DNA of 64,000 bases, taken from positions 372,001 to 436,000 of the forward strand of contig NZ_QEQL01000003.1 of the NCBI RefSeq assembly GCF_003097135.1. The letters run 5' to 3'. The stretch is from Pseudomonas sp. URIL14HWK12:I12 (lineage in GTDB: Bacteria > Pseudomonadota > Gammaproteobacteria > Pseudomonadales > Pseudomonadaceae). Both the position numbers and the translations under genes were made by a program. The number at the start of each line of letters is the position of its first letter. The stretch's first letter is position 1. The notes under the pieces are model-generated. The model ran no database searches and was not told the origin of the DNA. It saw only the letters and a program-made list of their open reading frames with translations. Of this stretch, positions 44,193 through 59,279 are shown in pieces.

Positions 44193-45622
44193 GGCTTGAG
44201 CAGCTCGCGGGCCTTGCTTTCGAGGTCAGGCGGCAGGAAGTCCTTGTCCGGGTTGTAGTCGGTCTTCAGGTAACGCCCCAGCGCTTCCAGGTCCTGCGGG
44301 CTTAGGGTTCCGGCCGCCTGCTTGAGCCTCAAGTTGTCGAGAATGTAGTCGTAGCGGCTGTTGTTGTAGTCACTGACCGAGGCGAACAGCTGGCGCTGAG
44401 CCTGAAGCACATCGACGATGTTGCGCGTACCGACTTGATAGCCGATCTGCGTAGCTTCCACCGAGCTTTGGTTGGAAATGATCGACTGGCGCCGGGCCTG
44501 CACCTGTTCCACGTCAGTGTTCACCGCCCGGTGCAGGTTGCGGGTGTTTTCCACGACTTGCCGACGCAACGCTTCGCGCTGGTATTGCGCCTGGGTAAGG
44601 CGCTGGCTGGCCTCCCGCACTTGCGAGCTGGTCAGGCCGCCGCTGTAGAGCGGGATGTTCAGGCGCAGGCCGATGGTCTGCTGGGTCACATCGCTACCGT
44701 AGCGCTGGCCGTCGCGCGGGGCGGGGTTCGACAGCTGGAAGTTGTCGTTGTCGCCGCGTTGATATTCAGCCACGGCATCGAGTGTCGGTGCGTGGCCGGC
44801 CTTGCGCTGGCGCAGCGTCTCCTCGGCTGCGTCGATGGCGTGGCTGGTGGCCTGAAGGTTGAGGTTCTGCTGCGCTGCGGTGTCTACCCAGGCTCGGGCG
44901 TCGTTGGGGATGGGCGCCAGCACCGGCAAGGTGTGCACCACCCCTTGCAGGGCGTTGTAGTGGCGGTTGGTCAAGGTTTCGAGCGCCTGAAACGCGTCTT
45001 CTACCTGGCGTTCGGCGCTCAAGCGGCTGGCGCGAGCGGTATCGTAGCTGGCTTGGGCCTGAAGCATGTCGGTGCGGTCAGTCAGGCCCACCTTGAAGCG
45101 CTCGCTGGACTGGTCGAGCTGGTACTTGAAGGCGTTTTCCTCGGCACGGGCGGTGGCCAGCCCATCCTGTGCGCGCAGTACCGAGAAGTAGGCCTCGGCG
45201 CTCTGCAGGATCAAGTTCTGTTCAGTGGCAGAGAGCTCCAGCGCCGCCTGCTCGTCGCTGGCCCGTGCGGCCTTGAGCTGGAACCAGCGGTCGGCACGAA
45301 ACAGCGGCTGGCTCAAGGTGGCCCGCCAGCTGGTGCCGCTGCGGTTGGCGGTCACGTCCTGGCCGCTGACCGGGACGCTCTGGCGGCTGTCGTTGACGTC
45401 GGCCCCGGCCGAGAGGTTCGGCAGCAGCCCGGCGCGCGCCTGGGGTACGGCTTCGCTGCGCGCGGCATAGTCGGCGCGAGAGGCAGCGAGGTCGGCGTTG
45501 TTGGCCGCGGCTTCGCGATACACGCTCATCAGGTCGGTGTGGCTGGCCAATGGCCCTTCTGCCCAGGCGGGCAAACTGCCGAGCACGCCCATCGCCAACA
45601 GCCAGCCACAATGCTTGAACAT
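44135..45622 (-). CDS. tolC: TolC-family outer-membrane efflux channel
   Basis: Trimeric outer-membrane/periplasmic channel used by type I secretion and tripartite efflux. The protein is 495 aa. Signal peptide is residues 1 to about 21, cleaved after AWA. Two outer-membrane-efflux repeats follow (about 30-220 and 245-440). It ends in a Pro/Ser/Thr-rich tail of some 25 residues, and that tail is the part encoded over the waaA 3' end. GGGAG lies 8 nt before the ATG. Confidence 0.93.
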   Translation of the reverse strand: MFKHCGWLLAMGVLGSLPAWAEGPLASHTDLMSVYREAAANNADLAASRADYAARSEAVPQARAGLLPNLSAGADVNDSRQSVPVSGQDVTANRSGTSWRATLSQPLFRADRWFQLKAARASDEQAALELSATEQNLILQSAEAYFSVLRAQDGLATARAEENAFKYQLDQSSERFKVGLTDRTDMLQAQASYDTARASRLSAERQVEDAFQALETLTNRHYNALQGVVHTLPVLAPIPNDARAWVDTAAQQNLNLQATSHAIDAAEETLRQRKAGHAPTLDAVAEYQRGDNDNFQLSNPAPRDGQRYGSDVTQQTIGLRLNIPLYSGGLTSSQVREASQRLTQAQYQREALRRQVVENTRNLHRAVNTDVEQVQARRQSIISNQSSVEATQIGYQVGTRNIVDVLQAQRQLFASVSDYNNSRYDYILDNLRLKQAAGTLSPQDLEALGRYLKTDYNPDKDFLPPDLESKARELLKPQTGGPTARSAATSLPSAP

Positions 45623-45705
45623 CCTTTCGCTCCCTGATCAGTGCCGGCTGAGTATAGGAACCGGCGCCTTTTCCGACCACGGGCAGTGCGGTTATATCCT
45701 TGGCA

Positions 45706-45735
45706 TTGGCTAAAAGAGCGGCACTTGGCTACACT
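45706..45735 (+). promoter_or_regulatory. Promoter of the thiC transcript
   Basis: -35 TTGGCT at 45706-45711, an 18-bp spacer and -10 TACACT at 45730-45735. Predicted transcription start near 45742, a few bases before the first riboswitch helix. Confidence 0.6.
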
Positions 45736-45744
45736 CCCGGGCAG

Positions 45745-47859
<2,115 letters not shown>

Positions 47860-47865
47860 GCGTGG

Positions 47866-47894
47866 CCCGGCGGTGGGGTGAGCCCGCCGCCGGG
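47866..47894 (+). terminator. GC-rich hairpin between thiC and cytX
   Basis: CCCGGCGG (47866-47873) pairs with CCGCCGGG (47887-47894). No T run follows, so it may only attenuate or protect the mRNA; cytX probably stays under the thiC riboswitch. Confidence 0.4.
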
Positions 47895-47925
47895 GGCGTC
47901 ACTGTAGCGTTCGACCGAGACTGAC

Positions 47926-49212
47926 ATGAACCCTAATCTCTATTCTCCCAATGCCGTCGTGGCTGCCGACCAGCGAGTGCTGGGTGGCCGCGACCTGTTT
48001 TCGCTGTGGTTTTCCCTGGGCGTCGGCCTGATGGTGCTGCAGACCGGCGCCTTGCTGGCGCCGGGCCTGGGTTTGGCCCAGGGCCTGCTGGCCATCGTGC
48101 TCGGCACCCTGGTGGGCGTGCTGCTGCTGGCCGCAGCCGGTGTGATCGGCACCGATACCGGGCTTTCGGCCATGGCGTCGCTGCGCCAGAGCCTGGGCCG
48201 GCAGGGCGCGGCGCTGCCAGCGCTGCTCAACCTGTTGCAATTGGTCGGCTGGGGCGCCTTCGAAGTGGTGGTAATGCGCGATTCGGCGAGCCTGCTGGGG
48301 GCACGCACCTTCGGCGAAGGCAGCCTGGCGGCCAGCCCGTTGGCCTGGACGCTGCTGTTCGGTGCGCTTGTAACCTTCCTGGCGGTGGCTGGCCCTCTGA
48401 CCTTCGTGCGCCGCGTACTGCGTAAATGGGGCATCTGGCTGTTGCTGGCAGCGTGCCTGTGGCTGACCTTCAACCTGCTGCGCCAGGCCGACCTCGGCGC
48501 GCTGTGGCGCCGCCCTGGTGACGGTTCGATGGCTTTGGCGGTAGGGTTCGACATCGCCATTGCGATGCCGCTTTCATGGCTGCCGCTGATCGCCGACTAC
48601 TCGCGTTTCGGTCGCGGGGCGCGCTGTACCTTCGGCGGCACGGCGCTGGGCTTTTTTCTCGGCAACCTGTGGCTGATGGGGCTGGGTGTGGCCTACACGC
48701 TGGCGTTTGCGCCCACCGGCGAGGGGAACGCGTTGCTGCTGGCACTGGCCGGGGCCGGTGTGGGTATCCCGCTGCTGCTGATCTTGCTGGACGAGTCGGA
48801 AAACGCCTTTGCCGATGTCCATTCGGCAGCGGTGTCAGTGGGCTTGCTGGCGAAGGTCGAGGTTCGCCATCTGGCGCTGGCGATCGGGGTGCTCTGCACC
48901 CTGATCGCCGCGTTTGCGCCCCTGGCCGAGTACCAAACCTTCCTGCTGCTGATCGGCTCGGTGTTTGCGCCGCTGTTCGGTGTAGTGCTGGTGGACCACT
49001 TTTTGCTGCGCCGGCGCCGCGCCCGCCTGGCCTTGCCAGCGCTGGGCTGGCCGGCGCTGGTGGCCTGGGCGGGGGGTGTGGTGACCTATCAGCTACTGGC
49101 CAACCATTGGCCAGAGCTGGGCGCAACACTGCCTTCGCTGCTGATCGCGGCCCTGTTGCAGGCAGTGCTGGGCCGGTTGTTCAGCGGCGCGCCGGCACCA
49201 GCTCCGGCTTGA
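47926..49212 (+). CDS. cytX: NCS1-family permease, probable hydroxymethylpyrimidine transporter CytX
   Basis: Inner-membrane transporter of 428 aa with about 12 hydrophobic helices, NCS1 nucleobase/cation symporter family. N-terminal LGGRDLFSLWFSLGVGLMVLQTGALL is typical. CytX genes are commonly controlled by TPP riboswitches and salvage the thiamine pyrimidine moiety. Position 66 bp after thiC fits this. The last 32 bp overlap the convergent lipoprotein gene. Confidence 0.85.
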   Translation: MNPNLYSPNAVVAADQRVLGGRDLFSLWFSLGVGLMVLQTGALLAPGLGLAQGLLAIVLGTLVGVLLLAAAGVIGTDTGLSAMASLRQSLGRQGAALPALLNLLQLVGWGAFEVVVMRDSASLLGARTFGEGSLAASPLAWTLLFGALVTFLAVAGPLTFVRRVLRKWGIWLLLAACLWLTFNLLRQADLGALWRRPGDGSMALAVGFDIAIAMPLSWLPLIADYSRFGRGARCTFGGTALGFFLGNLWLMGLGVAYTLAFAPTGEGNALLLALAGAGVGIPLLLILLDESENAFADVHSAAVSVGLLAKVEVRHLALAIGVLCTLIAAFAPLAEYQTFLLLIGSVFAPLFGVVLVDHFLLRRRRARLALPALGWPALVAWAGGVVTYQLLANHWPELGATLPSLLIAALLQAVLGRLFSGAPAPAPA

Positions 49213-49918
49213 TCACCCCGTTGAGCCTGGCGTAGGGAATCGCCAGCTCGATGTGCCCCAATGCGTAAGGCGCAATGCTGCTCACGTCGTACTTGAGCAG
49301 CACCGCGCGTTGCCCCAGGGCGATGTTGTCGGTGGTCTGGAACGGCCATTGCTTGACGAAGCCTGGGTCTTGGGCCAGCTTGGCATCGATGAGCCAGCCG
49401 CGGTGCGCCTCTTGGGCCGCAAGCCAAAAAGTGCTTTCCTGGCCGGGCACCAGCATGTCCTGCAGCGTCAGCGCCTTGTGCTGGGCGCGCGAATAATTGA
49501 TGAAACCACGCCCGGGCTCGCCATGGGCGCCGCCTTTGTCCAGGTAACTGGACAGCTCCACGATCACCAGCCCGTCATGCTGCTCGCGTACCTTGGCTTG
49601 CAGGTAGCTGGCATTGCGCGGCGCAGCACTGGCCAGGAACTGCTGCTCATAGGCTTGCAGGCTCGCCGGTGGCGGCTTGAGGCCGGTCAGCGCCAGCAAG
49701 CGTTGCTGTACCAGCGCGTCCAGCGCAGGTTCGTCGGCAAAGTGCAGGGTGTCTATATTCACCAGGGGGCACTCGTTGCCGGTGCAGCCGGGTTTGGTGT
49801 GTTCCCAGGCCTCGCGCTGGCTGGGCAACGGTTTGTCCTGGGCAGGCTGGAACAAGCTCTGGCAGGCAGAAAGGCTGGCCACCAACAGGGCCAGTGCGGT
49901 CAGTCGGGGCAGCGACAT
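49181..49918 (-). CDS. Lipoprotein with RsiV/DUF3298-like C-terminal domain (PA4972 type)
   Basis: Predicted lipoprotein of 245 aa. The signal sequence ends in a lipobox SLSAC (Cys19). The C-terminal part KYDVSSIAPYALGHIELAIPY resembles DUF3298 (RsiV-like, lysozyme-inhibitor fold). Function unknown; perhaps cell-wall or envelope stress sensing. Convergent and overlapping with cytX, divergent from nudF across a 184-bp gap. Confidence 0.8.
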   Translation of the reverse strand: MSLPRLTALALLVASLSACQSLFQPAQDKPLPSQREAWEHTKPGCTGNECPLVNIDTLHFADEPALDALVQQRLLALTGLKPPPASLQAYEQQFLASAAPRNASYLQAKVREQHDGLVIVELSSYLDKGGAHGEPGRGFINYSRAQHKALTLQDMLVPGQESTFWLAAQEAHRGWLIDAKLAQDPGFVKQWPFQTTDNIALGQRAVLLKYDVSSIAPYALGHIELAIPYARLNGVIKPELVPARR

Positions 49919-50102
49919 GAATATCCTTGGGCACGTATGAAGTCGTGCTTGGACTATAAACGGCGCGCGCGGTTCGCCACCAGCCTCGGGCTTGAATTAC
50001 CCGCAGATGACCCCACTTGCGCCTCTGATCCGCAAAGCGTGCGCAAGCCTTGGCACCGCGCTACGATGCGCCCCAACCCCCATGGAAGACAGGAGCATTA
50101 CC

Positions 50103-50723
50103 ATGACCGATGCCAGCGCGTCCGTACCGACCCAGGTCGAAATCGAAAAGCGCGAGAACTGCTTCAAGGGGTTCTACAAGGTTGACAAACTGTACCTTCG
50201 CCATGAGCTCTTTGCCGGCGGCATGGGCAAGCAGATCAGCCGCGAGTTGTTCGTGCGCCACGATGCGGTGTGCGTGCTGCCGTACGATCCTGTCGCCGAC
50301 AAAGTGGTGCTGATCGAGCAGTTCCGCGTCGGGGCGATGCAGAAGGTCGACAATCCCTGGCTGGTCGAAATGGTCGCCGGGTTGATCGACAAGCCCGGCG
50401 AAGACCCGGAAGACGTCGGCCGTCGCGAAGCGGTCGAAGAAGCCGGCCTGCAACTTAAAGCATTGTGGCCGATCACCAAGTATTTTCCTTCGCCCGGCGG
50501 CAGCGACGAATACGTGCATTTGTACCTGGGCCAGTGCGACAGCAGCGAGGCCGGCGGCCTTCATGGCCTGGAGGCTGAAGGCGAGGACATCCGCGTGAGC
50601 GTCTGGGCGTTCGAAGATGCCTTGCAAGCCGTGCGCGACGGGAAGATCATCAACGCAGCGACGATCATCGCCATCCAGTGGCTGGCGCTCAATCGTGAGG
50701 AAATCAGGGGGATGTGGAAGTGA
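50103..50723 (+). CDS. nudF: ADP-ribose pyrophosphatase (Nudix)
   Basis: Hydrolyses ADP-ribose to AMP and ribose-5-phosphate. The protein is 206 aa. The Nudix box ends REAVEEAGL after LIDKPGEDPEDVGR, with one extra Pro in the first half as in many ADP-ribose enzymes. The start ATG 50103 has AGGAG 7 nt upstream. First gene of the nudF-yqiB-cpdA-yqiA-parE run, the same order as next to tolC in E. coli. Confidence 0.94.
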   Translation: MTDASASVPTQVEIEKRENCFKGFYKVDKLYLRHELFAGGMGKQISRELFVRHDAVCVLPYDPVADKVVLIEQFRVGAMQKVDNPWLVEMVAGLIDKPGEDPEDVGRREAVEEAGLQLKALWPITKYFPSPGGSDEYVHLYLGQCDSSEAGGLHGLEAEGEDIRVSVWAFEDALQAVRDGKIINAATIIAIQWLALNREEIRGMWK

Positions 50724-51166
50724 ACAGGTTTCGCGAACGCTACCGAGTAGACCTCGCCGCGCTGCAAGCGGCCTGCGAGGCCAACTACGCCCGCCTGATG
50801 CGCCTGCTGCCCGGCATGCGCGGCGAGCAGCGTTCGCGGCGGATCGCCATGACCCAAGGCGATCAAATGCTCGGCGTGCTATTGCTGGAGGTAACCCAGG
50901 CGGGGCCCTACACCAGTACCCTGCGGGTCAGCCAGCAGCACAGCCTGCCTTGGCTCCCGGTGCCGCACATGGAGGTGCAGGTGTACCATGACGCGCGCAT
51001 GGCCGAGGTCGTGGGCGCCGAGCACACCCGGCGGTTTCGCAGCATCTACCCTTACCCCAACGCCGCGATGCACCAGCCCGATGAGAAGGCTCAACTCAAC
51101 CTTTTTCTGGGCGAATGGCTGAGCCACTGCCTGGCCTGCGGCCACGAATACGAAACGGTCAGGTAA
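50720..51166 (+). CDS. yqiB: DUF1249 family protein (YqiB)
   Basis: Protein of 148 aa of unknown function, DUF1249. It has the NYARLMRLLP, HMEVQVYHDARMAEV and YPYPNAAMHQPDEKAQLN segments conserved in YqiB. The start is GTG at 50720, overlapping the nudF stop (GTGA), with AGGGGG 8 nt upstream; a GTG at 50714 is too close to it. Always placed between nudF and cpdA, so probably linked to nucleotide metabolism. Confidence 0.88.
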   Translation: MNRFRERYRVDLAALQAACEANYARLMRLLPGMRGEQRSRRIAMTQGDQMLGVLLLEVTQAGPYTSTLRVSQQHSLPWLPVPHMEVQVYHDARMAEVVGAEHTRRFRSIYPYPNAAMHQPDEKAQLNLFLGEWLSHCLACGHEYETVR

Positions 51167-51257
51167 GCTCCAAGCTTGTCGCTGTAAGCATCAAGCGGGG
51201 CTTGGTGGCTGGCAGTGCGCAATTTATTTGCAGCTTGGAGCTTGCCGCTCGTAGCTC
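51165..51257. repeat. Intergenic inverted/direct repeat between yqiB and cpdA
   Basis: AAGCTCCAAGC (51165-51175) is inverted as GCTTGGAGCTT (51233-51243). In addition AGCTTGTCGCTGTAAGC (about 51173-51189) is echoed by AGCTTGCCGCTCGTAGC (about 51239-51255). It starts within the yqiB stop codon and fills the gap to cpdA. It resembles the short palindromic intergenic repeats scattered in Pseudomonas genomes. Confidence 0.6.
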
Positions 51258-51275
51258 AACCAAAAGGGGATGGTT

Positions 51276-52088
51276 TTGCCGAACGTTTACGCAACGCCTG
51301 AAGATTCGGTGCTGCTGCTGCAGTTGACCGACAGCCATTTGTTCGCTGAGGAGGACGGCGAGCTGCTGGGCATGAACACCCGTGCAAGCCTCGAACGCGT
51401 GCTGCAACGGGTGGAAGCCGACGGGCATCGCTATGACCTGATGCTGGCCACGGGCGATCAATCACAAGATGGCACCGTGGAGTCCTATCGCCGCTTCAAG
51501 GCCATGACCTCCGGTATCGATGCGCCCAAGCGCTGGATCCCCGGCAACCACGATGAGTCGGCGGTGATGCAGGACCTTTACGGGCAAAGCGAATTGCTCG
51601 ACCCGGTCACCGATGTCGGCAACTGGCGCGTGATCATGCTTGATTCCTCCGTGCCAGGGTCGGTGCCGGGGCTGCTTTCGCACGACCAGCTCAAACTGCT
51701 CGAAGACGGCCTGGCCGATGAACCCACTCGCCATCACCTGATTTGCCTGCATCATCATCCGGTGTCCATCGGCTGCAAATGGATGGAGCCCATAGGGTTG
51801 CGTAACGCCGATGCCTTTTTCGCCGTAGTCGACCGCTTTCCCCAGGTTCGCGCCATTCTTTGGGGGCATATCCATCAGCAGTGGGATACCCAGCGCAATG
51901 GTGTGCGCCTGCTGGCGTCGCCGTCGACCTGCATCCAGTTCGCCCCAGGCTCGGAGGATTTCGGCGTGGAGCGCACAGCCCCTGGGTATCGGTGGCTGCG
52001 TTTGAACCCCGATGGCACTCTCGATACCGCAGTCGTGCGGGTGGAGGGTTTTGAATTTTCCCGGGATTTCGGCGGAAGCGGTTACTGA
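51276..52088 (+). CDS. cpdA: 3',5'-cyclic AMP phosphodiesterase
   Basis: Metallophosphoesterase degrading cAMP and so tuning Vfr/CRP signalling. The protein is 270 aa. Metal-binding motifs in order: LTDSH, TGDQSQD, GNHDES, HHHPV and GHIHQQ. The start is uncertain. TTG 51276 has AGGGG 6 nt upstream, while the ATG at 51270 directly abuts that motif. TGATG overlap with yqiA. Confidence 0.94.
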   Translation: MPNVYATPEDSVLLLQLTDSHLFAEEDGELLGMNTRASLERVLQRVEADGHRYDLMLATGDQSQDGTVESYRRFKAMTSGIDAPKRWIPGNHDESAVMQDLYGQSELLDPVTDVGNWRVIMLDSSVPGSVPGLLSHDQLKLLEDGLADEPTRHHLICLHHHPVSIGCKWMEPIGLRNADAFFAVVDRFPQVRAILWGHIHQQWDTQRNGVRLLASPSTCIQFAPGSEDFGVERTAPGYRWLRLNPDGTLDTAVVRVEGFEFSRDFGGSGY

Positions 52089-52678
52089 TGAGCAGCGGCA
52101 TCCTTTATATTCACGGCCTGAACAGCTCGCCCTTGTCGGTCAAAGCCCAGCAGTTGAGCGAGGCTGTGGCGGGCCTGGGCGCTTCAGAGCGGCTTCAGGT
52201 GCCGGCACTGCATCACCACCCGCGCCAGGCGATCATCCAGTTGCAGCAGGCCATCGAAACACTGGGTGGTAACCCATTGCTGGTCGGCAGTTCCCTGGGC
52301 GGCTACTATGCGACCCACCTGGCCCATCGCTTGGGCCTGCACGCGGTGCTCATCAACCCGGCGGTGAACCCGCACCGGCTGTTCGACGGCTACCTAGGCA
52401 CCCAGGCCAACCTTTACAGCGGTGAAACCTGGGAGCTCACGCTCGACCACATCGATGCGCTGGCCGAGCTGGAAGTACCGCCGCCCGAGCGGGGTGCAGC
52501 CATCGAAGTCTGGCTGCAGTCCGGTGATGAAACCCTCGATTACCGCCATGCCGTGCAGTTCTACCAAGGCTGCGCGGTCGATGTGCAAACCGGTGGCGAC
52601 CACAGCTACCAGGGCTTTGCCCAACGCTTGCCGCGCCTGTTGGCATTGGCAGGCCTGAAACCCGATTCAACCTTTTGA
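52088..52678 (+). CDS. yqiA: YqiA/YcfP family alpha/beta-fold esterase
   Basis: Small serine esterase of 196 aa. IHGLNSSPLS is the oxyanion region. The nucleophile elbow is GSSLGG. Asp in LQSGDETLDY and His in GGDHSYQGF complete the triad. Substrate unknown; E. coli YqiA hydrolyses palmitoyl-CoA and short esters. Translationally coupled to cpdA and 12 bp upstream of parE. Confidence 0.92.
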   Translation: MSSGILYIHGLNSSPLSVKAQQLSEAVAGLGASERLQVPALHHHPRQAIIQLQQAIETLGGNPLLVGSSLGGYYATHLAHRLGLHAVLINPAVNPHRLFDGYLGTQANLYSGETWELTLDHIDALAELEVPPPERGAAIEVWLQSGDETLDYRHAVQFYQGCAVDVQTGGDHSYQGFAQRLPRLLALAGLKPDSTF

Positions 52679-52690
52679 CGACGAGACCCC

Positions 52691-54591
<1,901 letters not shown>

Positions 54592-54595
<4 letters not shown>

Positions 54596-55568
54596 GGCCA
54601 TCGGCAGGGCTGCTGTTGGGGTTGCTGGCATTGCCCCTGTTCGCGGCAGCCGCCCAGCCTGAGCTGGTGCTGCAAGGTGAGCATGCCATCGACGGCATGG
54701 CCCAGGGCAATCTCTCCGGGCTTGCCGAATGTGGCGGTGCGCTGTGGGGCGAGTCGGACCGTGACGACGACCGCCTTTACCGCTTCGAGCGCGGCGGCTC
54801 GGCCTGGCGGGCTGAGCCGCGTACCTTCGACGCGCCGGCAGCCCCAGACACCGGCCTTGACTGGAAACTGCGCGCCACTGCCAGCGCCGCAGCTGTGGTG
54901 CGTGGCGGGGCCCATGACTTCGAGGGGGTTAGTTGCGATGCCCAGGGCAACACCTATCTGGTCAGCGAGGCCCATGCCGCTGTGCTGAAGATCCCTGCGC
55001 AAGGGGCGGCGCAGTGGCTGCCGTTCGCGCCTGAAGTGATTGCCCAGGCCCGTAAGGCCGGCATGCTCCAGCACTTCAATGCGATCTTCGAGGGGCTCGC
55101 CGTATCGCCTGATGGCAAGCAGCTGTGGTTGGCGGCGGAGCGCGAAAAGCGCGGCCTGCTGCGGGTCCGGGAACGCGATGGCCAGTGGGGCTGCGACGGC
55201 AGTTGCGTATTGCTCAGCGAAGGCGGCAGCCAGCCCAGTGCTGTGGACCCCAAGGCGGCCGTAAGCCTGGACTTCTCCGACTTGGCGCTGTACCGCGGCA
55301 AGCTCTTCACTCTGGAGCGCAATGCCTATCGTATCTGCCGTCGAGACGCCGCATCGGCCAAGGTGGAGGCGTGCTGGTCATTCGCCGGCACCGCGCTGGC
55401 CCCTCAGCGCCGGTATCGGGAGATCTACGGCTTGACCGAAGCCCTGGCGCTCGATGAAGACGGCGCCTGGGTAGGCACCGACAACAACCAGTGGAAGCGC
55501 CAGGACGGCGAAACCCGCCCGGTGGTCTGGCGCTTCGCCGCGCCCGCCGGGGGCTGGATGAGCACACC

Positions 55569-55572
<4 letters not shown>
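54592..55572 (+). CDS. Secreted phytase/esterase-like beta-propeller protein (PA4966 type)
   Basis: Exported protein of 326 aa. The N-terminal signal peptide (LLLGLLALPLFAAAA) is cut after about residue 20. The rest resembles the esterase-like phytase family: SGLAECGGALWGESDRDDDRLYRF near the start, EGLAVSPDGKQLWLAAER mid-protein and LTEALALDEDGAWVGTDN at the end. The start is TTG 54592 with GAGG 7 nt upstream, overlapping the parE stop. Substrate unknown. Placed between parE and parC, as in other pseudomonads. Confidence 0.83.
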
Positions 55573-58362
<2,790 letters not shown>

Positions 58363-58371
58363 CCCACCGAA

Positions 58372-58408
58372 GGCCAACCTGAGCGCCTTTGGCGGTGCCA
58401 GGTTGGCC
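58372..58408. terminator. Long inverted repeat downstream of parC
   Basis: GGCCAACCTG (58372-58381) is inverted perfectly as CAGGTTGGCC (58399-58408), with a small inner CGCC/GGCG stem. It starts 10 bp after the parC stop. No T run, so it is a terminator or mRNA-end candidate only. The rest of the 179-bp gap is the leader of the next gene; no clear promoter seen. Confidence 0.5.
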
Positions 58409-58541
58409 GATCAGCCCTTGAGCACTGGAGAAATGGCGCACATTCGCGGATGATATGCGCCTTTGTTACGGCAGATTGCTCTGCCGCTTGTTCTCGTAGC
58501 TATGGCACTGCGGCGTTCATCGTTATTGCCGCCTGGATAAA

Positions 58542-59246
58542 ATGATGACCTTTTCGCGTCTTCCTGTATTGATGGTGCTAGTGGGGCTGCTGGGCCTTGC
58601 CGGTTGTAGTTCACAGCGCCCGGCCGCGCTTTATCAGCTCGACAGCGGTAATCCGGGCCAGCCCCATCAGGCTGGCATGGCGGTATTGCTCGGCCCGGTA
58701 TCGGTGGCCGATTACCTGCAACGTGAGACCTTGCTGCAACGCCAGCCGGACGGCAGCCTGAGGGCGTCGACCGAAGGGCGCTGGGCTGGCAGCCTGTCTT
58801 CGGATATCGATCAATTGCTGTTGCGCCAGCTGGCATGGCGGCTGGACAGCCAGCGTGTGATGCTGGCGCCTTCGGCAAACACTTTCACCCCTGATGTACA
58901 GGTGCTGCTGTCGATTACCCGCCTGGACTCCGGCACAGACCAGCCGGCGGTGCTCGATGCACAGTGGCGGCTGATCGACCGGCGTGGCCAGGTGCGTGAC
59001 AACAAGATCATTCACCTCGAAGAAAAACATGCTGGCAGCGCCGCGGCGCAGGTGCAGGCACAGGGCGTGCTGTTGCAGCGCCTGGCCGAGCAAATGAGCG
59101 CGTCGCTCAAGCCGCTGGCCAGCCAGTCGGTTGCCGACGAGCCCCGCAAGGCGCCCGCCCAGGCCCGCAAGGACGACGTGCCGGAGAAATCCAAGATTCC
59201 GCTGGCTACGCCTATCCGTACCGACATGGAAGTGTTTCGTTTCTGA
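58542..59246 (+). CDS. PqiC/YmbA-family lipoprotein (ABC-type transport auxiliary)
   Basis: Predicted outer-membrane lipoprotein of 234 aa. Lipobox LAGC (Cys22) follows an N-terminal hydrophobic stretch. The body (LYQLDSGNP, LLGPVSVADYLQR, WRLIDRRGQV) matches the PqiC/YmbA fold, usually the outer-membrane partner of MCE-type lipid transport. No mce or permease gene is adjacent, so it is a solitary copy here. ATG 58545 is an equally possible start. Confidence 0.8.
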   Translation: MMTFSRLPVLMVLVGLLGLAGCSSQRPAALYQLDSGNPGQPHQAGMAVLLGPVSVADYLQRETLLQRQPDGSLRASTEGRWAGSLSSDIDQLLLRQLAWRLDSQRVMLAPSANTFTPDVQVLLSITRLDSGTDQPAVLDAQWRLIDRRGQVRDNKIIHLEEKHAGSAAAQVQAQGVLLQRLAEQMSASLKPLASQSVADEPRKAPAQARKDDVPEKSKIPLATPIRTDMEVFRF

Positions 59247-59257
59247 TACCGCCCCCT

Positions 59258-59274
59258 GCGCGGCGCTGCCGCGC
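59258..59274. terminator. Short GC hairpin between convergent genes
   Basis: GCGCGGC (59258-59264) and GCCGCGC (59268-59274) with a 3-nt loop lie in the 33-bp gap between the lipoprotein gene and the DedA-PAP2 gene. No T run; possible bidirectional terminator. Confidence 0.35.
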
Positions 59275-59279
59275 CAGCC

